Assembly: GCA_018873225.1 (NCBI GenBank)
Contig: JAEILZ010000004.1
Coordinates: forward strand, 682,001-746,000
Reading direction: 5' to 3'
Length of the DNA stretch: 64,000 nucleotides
Source: [Phialemoniopsis] sp. UDSM-2020
Taxonomy: Eukaryota; Ascomycota; Sordariomycetes; Thyridiales; Thyridiaceae
Shown here in pieces: positions 55,691 to 64,000 of this stretch. Position 1 is the stretch's first letter. Each line of letters opens with the position of its first letter. The notes beneath the pieces were generated by a model, which was not told where the DNA came from, did not search any database, and saw only the letters and a program-made list of their open reading frames with translations. A program made the position numbers and the translations under genes.

Positions 55691-57761
55691 CTTGTCGGAT
55701 GATTTCGTTCGAAGATGTCGTGCTCGAGTGATCGCTACTGTGATATCCTTCTGGGGTGGTCGTAGTGGCCTCACTGGGGAGTGAGGGTGGCCAACTGAAA
55801 AGGGAAGGCCCTTTTTGGTCGTGTTTGTCGAGAGGGTGCAAGACGTGCTTGTTGGACTAAGGGTTGCGACAAGAATGGGGAGAGCCAGCGAGAGTTGAAA
55901 GGCTTTATGAAGTTTGAGGCTGGATGCCGGGACTAGTGACTCGCTATGCCATCATAGGGGATCTGCCCTGTTTGGTGTGACTGCATCGGGTCCTGTGATG
56001 TCGATTATTTGGTTTCGGCTATTTGGTGGTGGTCCTGGTCGATGGTGAAGCAGAAGCTACGATGCCAGCGCGGTGCTTGACGTCATGGCACTCACATTCG
56101 ACACCCGTGGGACGGGCGCTCAACAGCCTGGACCCCCCTGGCTACAGGTTCCGGCACAGCTCAAACCAGCGCAGGGAGCCAATGGACGGTAGAACCTGAA
56201 ACAAGCCTGGCCATTTCGACCAATCCTTGAAGAGGAAATGTTGCATTGATTTTTATTATGTCAAAGTATCCCCCCTGCCGTTGAATCGATGATGTTGTCT
56301 TGCTGTGTCGATGCGGTGACGATGTAGCGGGGTCGCAGCCCAAAACGCAATGCGATCGGCGGTTCAAGCCACTGGCTAGACTCGCTAGACCACTGTAACT
56401 GGCTCAAGCCACCCGTCAAACCTGCTGTTGTGGCTTTGCCCAAGCGGGACAGCCCTGCCGGCTTGGCAGCCACGATGACGTCCAAACCCCCAAAAACTTG
56501 GCAGAAGCTTGTCTTTGGCGATCCCATCGACACGGCACCCTTTGTGCCACACTTTGATGCCCCGTTCGTACTCCCGATCTGGTCTGACCGTCTTTCCTGT
56601 ATTACCTAAAACATTACAGGGTCGGAGAGTTTGCACCGGATCAGCATATGTGCTCGCATGGTTTGTTATTAACCGCGTATCCTCGCGGCAGGGTAAGCTC
56701 GTCCTTGCCAGCAAGGTCAACTTACGATCTAGCAAAGACGGCATGCACCATTATGAAGAAAAATTGACATTGCCGCGCCCACATTAGAGCAGGGCACTCA
56801 TAGCGTCCTTTACGTGTACGGAGTAAGAGCCGCTTGCGCATTAGGAACCCCAAGCTCATAATGTACTCCGTAGACGCGTTCGCAATACTTTTAGCGCCTT
56901 TTCAGGACATTGATGACGAACGCTAGCCTGGAGACTGCAGATCCCCCTCAAAGGTCGCAACTAAACCAGCCACAAGGCAGGGTCAGTAGATGCTGTGGCG
57001 TTTCCTGACCTCAAATGTTTCTTAAACCATTTGATTCCGCAATATGTCACATGTAGCAGTAAAAGCCACGCCCATTGAGAGTGGTCCGCAGGAGAGGTTG
57101 ACAGTCCGTAACGCATGCGTGGTTACTGTCGGAGCTGGAGCGGTCACAGCGCACCAATCATGCCACCAAAAATAAAAAATAAAAAATGAAACAGCTGCAT
57201 GCGATGATGGAATCATTACTCCCAAATAGAAATATGCATTGATTCTTGCTTTCCCTTCAATGAACATCCTCTTGATTGAATATCATGCGATGCCCAGCCT
57301 TGCTCTTTATCTCCTTGATGCTGTCTCTCTTGCCAAGACTTGACTCTTCAACCTGAGTCCGACGGCTGATTTTTATCACATGTGAGACTTTTAGGGACTT
57401 TTCAGCGGCTAAGAGGGCCTGCAAGGGTATTCAGACCCGTTGAGGATAGCTTCATTTTTGCGCTGAACTCGTCCACAATTCATGCTGCGCGTAACGATGC
57501 CCGCCAAGGAGCCCAAGACTGAAAGCTTTGCTCGCCCCCACACCAAGCATCGCCCACGCCGCTTACTACTACTGCTGCACTGCTTTAAGCCGATTCCGGC
57601 CAGAGGGACGACTTTAGCGCAAAGAGACGCGATATTTTCCACCATGCGACCCTTTTTTATCTGATCCGCAATTTCTTTATCTGATCCGGCTCTAGCCCGG
57701 CCTCACAACCGCACTTCTCGGCTTTTGCCTTGTCACTCCAACATCTCCAACGAATCAAGCC
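55691..57761. other. Gene-poor stretch
   Basis: About 2 kb upstream of two divergent genes. Short frames only. A small A/T homopolymer-rich patch lies at about 57168-57188. No gene recognised. Confidence 0.45.
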
Positions 57762-58769
57762 ATGACCATGCAGACTCCCAGTGCGGCGGCAGCTGTAGCT
57801 GTGCCCTCGGCCGAGGAATGGATGCTCAAGAGCGACGCCGGCGAGGACTACCTCATCCAGATCGGCTTTCCCCTGAGCTGGAACAACAAGGCCGAGGCCG
57901 CCGAGGCGGATAAGCCCGTGCATATCCTGTAGGTCTTGCCAACACTATTTCAACGTAATACCTATCTACGAAAGACACACAACTGATCTGACATGCGACG
58001 GCGATAAAGCTACACCTCAGACGGCAACGCGCTCTTCCTCACCGCCGTCGACGCCCTGCACCGCCGCCTCTCCATCCCGCTCGGCGACTTTGGCGCCGGC
58101 GTCGTCGTCGCCGTGGGCTACCCGCTCGGCCCCAACCCGCCGGGCGTCTTCAGCGGCCGCCGCTCGCGCGACCTGACCCCGCCCAGCCCCGGCGCGGATC
58201 CGGACCGCGAGGGCGGCGCCGACGTCTTTGCCGACTTCATCGAGAAGACCGTCCGGCCCTTTGTCCACCGGCGCGTCCTCGAGCGCGGTGGCAAGAACGC
58301 GCGCCTGGGGCGGGAGGCCCTGTACGGACACTCGTACGGCGGGTTGTTTGCCATGCACGTCTTGTTTACGCGGCCTGCAGCGTTTGATTGCGTTATTGCC
58401 AGCAGCCCCAGCGTATGGTGGAACGGGGCCTTCTTGCTTACGGAGGAGGAGGCCTTCCGCCAAAAGAGCGGTGGTGAGGGCGGTAAGAAGCCGTCGCTGA
58501 TGATGTTTGCCGGCGGGGACGAGCAGGTACCGCCGCGGCAGCGCGGGGAGAGCGACGAAAAGTACGACGAGCGCAAGAGGACCAACGAGAAGCGCAACAT
58601 GGTCGGATACATGACGGCCATGGCGGGCAGGCTGAGAGAGAGCGGCAAGTTTGAGCGGTTCACGTCCAAGGTCTTCCCCGGAGAGGACCACGGGACGGTC
58701 ATGGCGTGTTCGCTTAGCAGGGGGATGACTACGTTCTTTGAGGACTGGCCTTTGGAGAAGTACGATTGA
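57762..58769 (+). CDS. Alpha/beta-hydrolase esterase (Fes/IroE-like)
   Basis: Two exons, 57762-57928 and 58010-58769, with an 81-nt intron (GTAGGT...TAAAG); 308 aa. The catalytic Ser lies in YGHSYGG and the His in GEDHGTVM, with SSPSVWWN after the nucleophile. This pattern matches the esterase family of bacterial siderophore esterases (IroE/Fes) and fungal relatives that hydrolyse siderophore ester bonds. The N-terminus (MTMQTPSAAAAVAVPSAEEWML) is not a signal peptide, so the enzyme is probably cytosolic. Together with CFEM proteins elsewhere in the window it could take part in iron handling, which is inference. The acceptor AAG is weaker than usual, but phases fit. Confidence 0.83.
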
Positions 58770-58959
58770 TAGAGGCGAGAGATACTGGCTACTACCCAAC
58801 CATAGCTAGAAATGATCTACCCGTGACAGCCTTGTGTCGAGTACCTTGGAGCAGGGCGGTATCGACATGGTGTTCTCAAACTGTCCAAATGGCCTCAAGG
58901 GTACTGACAACACTGAGGTGCATTTTATACTCGGGAGGAACAGTTGAACTGGGGTAAGG

Positions 58960-59294
58960 GGCATGATATACCTGTACGCGGCCTGTTGGTGAATCTCAAC
59001 GAGATCTTTCAGATGGTCGTGATTATCGCGAGTAGCCTGGGTAGCGTATAGGGTCAGCAAGGTTGTCATCTGCACACCTAAAGAAGGACCTCTACTATGT
59101 TCTTCACGAGCACCATAAGCAGGAATCTGCAACTGTGCACCCACATCGAGTGAACTTGCCGATTTGTCAATATGACTGGCTTGATGAGTGGCACCAAAAA
59201 GGAGAGCCATCTGAGTCTCAAGGATCCTGTGGCCTCCTTTGTGCCACCAGCTCTCAATGCCAATTCTGAGAGGTGTTGGTACCCTATAACACAC
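58960..59294 (-). pseudogene. Possible relic of a FAD-dependent monooxygenase
   Basis: The minus-strand frame holds DVGAQLQIPAYGA at about 59109-59147, close to the (E/D)VGAxxQIPPNxA motif of salicylate-hydroxylase-like enzymes. About 40 residues later HLKDLVEIHQQAA resembles the HRxDL block. The flanking frame does not resemble a Rossmann start, no exon model closes and the fragment is far too short. I read it as a decayed fragment; chance similarity remains possible. Confidence 0.3.
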
Positions 59295-59394
59295 GAGCTC
59301 GGGTGCTGCCGTCCACCAACCCCCTATGCATCAGACACCAAGCCTCTATTGCGCGTCTCTATGTAACACAGTAACCACTCTGCTCAGGGGCTTT

Positions 59395-60416
59395 TCAAGC
59401 GAGCTCATACGGACGTCTCTCACTATCTGCTAACTCCGCCCTATGGGATGGACCACCGTCGCCTGCCAACTCTGCCTTGTGGTACTGCTTTTGGGGTATT
59501 GCCTCCTGCCCGTACGCGTCAGCGCCCGGCGCCACGACCGGCCGGGTATCTCCATTCCGCGATGCCCTGGCGAGTTGGCGCCAAAGCAGGAATACGACGG
59601 CAGCGAGGGCGATCACGCCGAGGCTCACGCCGACGCCTATCCCAGCTTTGGCGCCCGTCGACAGCCCAGACGATGGGCTGTCCCGCCCGTTCGTCGGCGC
59701 CCTCGTCTCGTCGGGATCCGGTCCTGGCGTCGTTGGCGTCGTACTCGTCGCCGTCGTCGCGTCGTTGGGGAAGAGGAAGCCGTTGACATGCACCGCGTAA
59801 GCCAACGACGACTGGCTTACGGTCGACGAAGTTGTCCGCCAGCTCGACTTGTCGTCGCGCTGCCAGAACGTAACGACCTGTCCCGGGACGAGCTGGGAGG
59901 TGCATTGCTGCGGGCTCCTCAAATTGAAATTGACCAAGCTGTTGAACCCATATGAACTGGGATGGAAGTCCTATTCAGCTTTCCATTCTCCAGAGAAGAG
60001 AGGAGGGCGCGAGGCATGGAGACGGCTCACCTGGGGCAACAGGCCACGCGTGTGGTCCCGTATTCGATCTCCGTCGTGACCGTCGTGTACGCCGCGGGGC
60101 AGACGATGGGCCCGATGCTGTACTGCGTCGCCGCGATGTTGACGTCGGGCGACACTTGGTCCAAGTTCCACCACGTCGTGACCTGCGCCGGCAGGCACGT
60201 AGTGAGATTCGGGATCGCGAGCCCGAACCCCGGGTCCCAGGCGATGAGCGTGTTGGGAACAAGCTTCGCGGACAGCCGGTCGCAGCCGGCGGGCGCGACG
60301 TGCTCGGTCGTGAGCGGCATCCAGGTCGTGACGACACCGGCGTGGAACTCCGTCGGCCTCGTCGGCGTTGCCAGCGGCGCGGTGCCTCCGCCACCGCCTG
60401 TGCCGCTGCTCGACAT
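59395..60416 (-). CDS. Single-pass surface protein with Cys-rich ectodomain
   Basis: Two exons, 60416-60031 and 59956-59395, with a 74-nt intron (GTGAGC...CCAG); 315 aa. The start (MSSSGTGGGGG) follows the common fungal family layout: VVTTWMPLTT, then CLPAQVTTWWN, YSIGPIVCPAAYTT, VACCPSSYGF and QQCTSQLVPGQVVTFWQ, ending in a Ser/Thr-rich stalk. The transmembrane span (about GVGVSLGVIALAAVVFLLW) is preceded by SGLSTGAKAGI, and a short basic cytosolic tail follows. Members of this family have no proven function; they look like wall-facing sensors. A signal peptide is not visible, which is usual for this family. An in-frame Met 48 codons upstream is less likely. Confidence 0.82.
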
Positions 60417-61954
60417 GGCGTGTGTCGCGGTTTCTTTCCCCCCTTGCGCAGCCCTCTCCCTGTGCTTGACCTGGCTAGCAGATGGGTTCCGGTAACCGAC
60501 TCTTCGATGGGCGGACGTAGTGATGCTTAGACTGCAATTATCACGACGAGCATGGTACAACGAGAATGAGAAAGGGGGTTGTGGGAAGAAGTGATTCGGG
60601 AGGAAAGAGTTTCGAGAGGCTCGGCCGGATCAGCAGGGCGACTTCCCCTTGGCGAAAGTCATCAGATTCTGGGAGCTTGCGAAGGCGTGCGCGACGAGGG
60701 ATCCAACCTAGCCACGATTGAAATTCCGGAGATATTACTGATTCTGTCTCAAACCTCAATGAACTGCACAGTTGGTATAATCAACCCGAAGATGTTCTTC
60801 TCGGGCTTGTCTGCCAAGTCCAAGTCTGTTTGTAAGTAGCAGGTCAAGAACCTTCGGCTAGCATCACCCGTTTGGGGCACTGTCCCGTAATCTAGTCCCA
60901 TGTTCTTCTTTGATAGGCATTCTTTCAATACAGAATCCACCAAAAACTCCACTGTCTGAGCTTTTACTAGGATCATTTGTGCATATGTCGAACAGGGTAG
61001 ATGCATTAGCTCAAAGTTGGATTTATTGAGATTTTGCGATAGTCCAATCCGCAGTATTTAGGTAGCTGAATCCTCGGATATCTAAATAGCCACGTATGGG
61101 GCATTGTGCAGCAGCAATACGTGCCCTGGTTGCCTGGCAGCATCTCCACGCTTCAATCATGCCATGTAAGTCGAGCTATCTATGTGGGAGAGTGGCACGG
61201 TCGAAAACACTACTTCGTACTTCGTGCGGGTATTCTACTTCTTTTGGAGAAGCTCAAGCCCCCAAATTTGTGGATCTCCAACTGGCCAGCTCTACGCCTT
61301 GGGATGCGCCAAGCGCTGTACCGCTTTCAGCTCAAGCCTGATTAAAAGAAACGCCGCCAAGAAGTCTTAGAAGAAAAACGGAGCAAGAAGACGGGATAAA
61401 GAATGGGCGAAGATAGTCTAGGAATGATAGAGATACGGCTCGCTTACCACAAAAAGCAGTTTTACATAAGGCAGGAGCCGGGTCTTACCTGGAGAGGTTT
61501 CCATGAAACTGCAACTGTCAGAACAAAAAGGGAATGGATAACCCTCCGCGTATCAGACCTCAAGCACACACCTCAGTAACCTCACTGCGTGTTACACCTG
61601 GAGATACAGAAGCAAGAACCCCAAGGGCATGAGCAGTGACGACGAGGCTGAGGATGGCAGCATTGTGGAGGGGGCGGAGAAGCAGGGACAGGGGCCGGAG
61701 AAGAACGCCCAGGTACGAGTCGGACCAATGAACGATGCCGTCGAGTCAATGCATATCGATAACGCCTGGCTGGTAGAGGGAAACGCTGTTGCACGGTTTT
61801 GGCCCCCACCTGCCTGTCATGGCGGAGCTGGGGATGCGGTCACGCCATCGGAGAAATAAAGGGGTACATATGCTATGCTTTGTGCGCTTTCCAAGGACCA
61901 AAATACCCTTTCACTACACACCACAAACCATGTACATGCTCGTCAGAAGTCAAA
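60417..61954. other. Intergenic, no gene recognised
   Basis: About 1.5 kb between two surface-protein genes. Frames such as 60749-61006 minus and 61629-61859 plus have no signature and no closing exon. Confidence 0.45.
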
Positions 61955-62716
61955 ATGAGAGCAAGCCCGACATTGGTCTTCAATACTCTACTCCTTCCCA
62001 GCCTCGCGAGCGCACAATGTTTCTCGTCCATCCCCGTATGTGCTCAGTCATGCCTGAATAAGGCAGTGACTTCAGCCACAACTTGCAAGGCCTCGGATTA
62101 CAAGTGCTGGTGCACGACCAGCAATCTGGATAGTGTCAGTGGTGCCGCCACAGCTTGCGTCTTATCGGCATGCGGTGCTGATGTCTCTATAAACAATGTC
62201 CTCCCCGCGGAAAGCGATTTCTGCAAGGCCGTCAACGAGGGCAAAAAATGCAGCACGTCGGCTTTGGAACCTCTACCCAGTGAGATCTCCACAACTAGGA
62301 TCAGCAACAGCACAAGCTCGTCTACATCTGCCACCTCTGCCACGAGTGAATCACCAGGCCGCTCGAGTTCGAGCTCCACAGCACACCAAACCTCTTCTGG
62401 CACCAGCAGCCCTTCTTCCGACCCGGTTCCTCCGGCGTCCGGCCTCTCGACAGGTGCCAAGGCGGGCATCGGCGTCGGAGCTGGAGTCGGCGGAATACTA
62501 CTATTTACATTGGGTTTCTTCCTGGCACGGGCTCGACAGAAGGTCCCGCCTACAGTTGATTCGGCTGGTGTACGGGAAGAGACGGAGCACAAGTCCGACC
62601 CTGTGCCCGGGTGTGCGGAGCTCCCCTCTGGGCTGGGCAGAGACTCCGCATGGGAGATGGACGCGCCCAGGGATCCCGTCGAGTTGGATGCCATAGGCAA
62701 CCGGCATCACGCTTGA
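61955..62716 (+). CDS. CFEM-domain protein with transmembrane anchor
   Basis: Single exon, 253 aa. The start at 61955 opens a signal peptide (MRASPTLVFNTLLLPSLASA); the frame is open farther upstream but without a second signal. The CFEM Cys pattern follows: QCFSSIPVCAQSC, CKASDYKCWC, ACVLSACG and FCKAV, with the Asp of SDYKCWC at the heme-ligand position. Then a Ser/Thr-rich stalk and one membrane span (about VGAGVGGILLFTLGFFLA) preceded by SGLSTGAKAGIG, ending in a basic then acidic cytosolic tail. A transmembrane rather than GPI anchor suggests a receptor or sensor. The juxtamembrane motif is shared with the neighbouring minus-strand gene. Confidence 0.86.
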   Translation: MRASPTLVFNTLLLPSLASAQCFSSIPVCAQSCLNKAVTSATTCKASDYKCWCTTSNLDSVSGAATACVLSACGADVSINNVLPAESDFCKAVNEGKKCSTSALEPLPSEISTTRISNSTSSSTSATSATSESPGRSSSSSTAHQTSSGTSSPSSDPVPPASGLSTGAKAGIGVGAGVGGILLFTLGFFLARARQKVPPTVDSAGVREETEHKSDPVPGCAELPSGLGRDSAWEMDAPRDPVELDAIGNRHHA

Positions 62717-63323
62717 TCAAAGACTTCGTTGCGAGGAGGAGATCTCAGTATAGCCATCCAACTGCCGTCCAGTTGATCCGTAGCTAATGCTAATCACAAT
62801 GTCGTGCGCATATGTGCTATCAAGGAGTCAACGCGCAACCATTGGATCTAATCACATGTTTCTCGTGTGTAGGAACTACGTATGTTATCAATAGTCAGGG
62901 GACTGTGCCGAACCCAAAGGACGAATTGGCTAGAGGAAGCTGTCAATTCAGCCTCCAAAAGTCGGGATCGCCCCAAGTTCTACCTATGTCGCTACTCGCC
63001 CTGAACGAGATACGTAGAGACACTACTCCAGAGCTCGACTTGTGTCTGTCACCTACAATTGTTGTCCCTATTAGGTATTCAGTACCTAGATCCTTCTATC
63101 CTTCCGAACAAAGACTCTCTTCTCCGCATTGCTTATTGTATGGAGAGGAAAATATGAGTTGCTGTCAGACCGAACCCAGGGGGACCCTCTCCATCCCTCG
63201 CCCCCCCCTGCTAGCGACTTGGTGTATTTTACTCGACCAACAGAAGACTTCCTATAAGAGAAAAAGATATTGCAACTGTATGCTCCAGAGCATTATCCTT
63301 CTCTTCTTCGGCTCATTACGCTA
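62717..63323. other. Convergent intergenic region
   Basis: 3' flanks of the CFEM gene and the protease. A long plus-strand frame (62812-63393) overlaps the protease end and is not coding. Confidence 0.5.
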
Positions 63324-64000
63324 TCATGGTTTGCTGGAATCCGCGAAAAGCCTATCGGCAGTTATCTTTGTCTGTGGCGCGGAAGGGTCGTAAGGCAGAA
63401 CAGTGATTGTTGGCGTTTTCCAGATGTCCCAGTTGTCTGAATGATCCGGGTTGCTGAACGGGCTTAGGACAGCAAATCGCATGCTAAAGACAATGCTTGT
63501 CAGCTGGCACTACCTAGAGTGAGTGGGATGGAGTTTGAACGTACGTGTAATCCCCGGGCGCGATGTAGCTGCCGTTTGCCAACTTACCAAACCACCAGAA
63601 GCTGTACTCGCCAAAACTCCACACCGATGTTCGCGGAGTGTTCACGACGGGAAAAGGCAGCGTCTTCTCCTTATCCATCGTCGCCGGGTCGAATGCCCAG
63701 TAGGAGCCGGACTTCTCCCAATAAGCTACTGACCCAAGGTAGCCGTTCTCTCCAACGACGGGCGGGTACTGCCATCGCGACTCTTTCCATCCGGCCTCAT
63801 AGATGTCCCAACGCAACTCACGAGCGCCCCACTTGAGCTCGACCTGCACCTTGGGGAAGTCCTGGATGAGCCACGACAGATTGAAATCATATGAGTGGTA
63901 GAGGTCAATGTCGTCCCGGTTCGGCCCGCCCATCTGATAAGGCGTAGTGTCGGAGAACATGGTCCGCCGCATTTCGTCCTTGAGAGAGAAGCCTACACCC
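63324..64000 (-). CDS. Subtilisin-like serine protease, C-terminal part (cut by window end)
   Basis: Two exons are visible: up to 63545 from the window edge, and 63483-63324, joined by a 61-nt intron (GTACGT...TTTAG); about 204 aa shown. The sequence matches the region behind the Fn3-like domain of large fungal subtilases: ELKWGARELRWDIYEAGW, PPVVGENGYLGSVAYW, FDPATMDKEKTLPFPV, and FWWFGKLANGSYIAPGDYTMRFA across the splice. The catalytic Asp, His and Ser are outside the window. Such enzymes are secreted and degrade proteins of host or substrate. The end (ITADRLFADSSKP) follows the normal reading frame. Confidence 0.8.

Noticed and set aside
60749..61006. 85-codon minus-strand frame
   Set aside because: Composition is gene-like, but there is no family match, and no splice model joins it to the frame downstream.
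62812..63393. 193-codon plus-strand frame
   Set aside because: Overlaps the last exon of the protease and has no domain or start context.

Overview
The window is nuclear DNA of a filamentous ascomycete (Pezizomycotina, probably Sordariomycetes). Genes are split by short introns of about 50-110 nt, and introns rather than operons explain the broken frames. The families are typical of these fungi: Zn2Cys6 regulators, CFEM and WSC surface proteins, DUF4246, a Dal5-like permease and a PNP-NACHT-ankyrin NLR. I rebuilt 26 protein-coding genes. Exon phases close in every multi-exon model, 33 introns in all. No tRNA, rRNA or CRISPR was recognised.

Layout. 0-8.3 kb: DUF4246 protein (possibly cut at the window edge), secreted SGNH esterase, prolyl-4-hydroxylase-like oxygenase, small CFEM protein, NAD-dependent epimerase-like SDR. 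9-17 kb: Zn2Cys6 regulator, a large zinc-finger protein of unknown function, an MFS transporter. 17-25 kb: N,N-dimethylformamidase-like protein, an unrecognised single-membrane-span protein, a Cys-rich WSC surface protein. 25-34 kb: a second, shorter member of the zinc-finger family, an SDR, a Rei1-like zinc-finger protein, and long stretches without genes. 34-38 kb: the NLR. 38.7-42.7 kb: a Dal5-like permease divergent from a proline-racemase-like enzyme. 43-51 kb: plasma-membrane-type Ca2+-ATPase, a calmodulin-like protein and a Zn2Cys6 regulator, all on the minus strand. 52-64 kb: secreted calcineurin-like phosphoesterase, PAP2 lipid phosphatase, Fes-type esterase, two single-span surface proteins that share a juxtamembrane motif, and the 3' end of a subtilisin-like protease.

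The most notable locus is the NLR. It combines a nucleoside-phosphorylase-like N-terminus, a NACHT ATPase and ankyrin repeats whose last 105-bp units are nearly identical. The array is broken by a 160-bp insertion flanked by a perfect 14-bp direct repeat, which adds in-frame stops and separates the last ankyrin unit from the rest. A second theme is splicing: three introns in three genes can only be read as GC-AG introns, all with the donor hexamer GCAAGT. A third is the pairing of a Ca2+ pump with a divergent calmodulin-like gene that carries a 16-nt micro-exon. Identifications come from motifs read by eye; no database search was possible.
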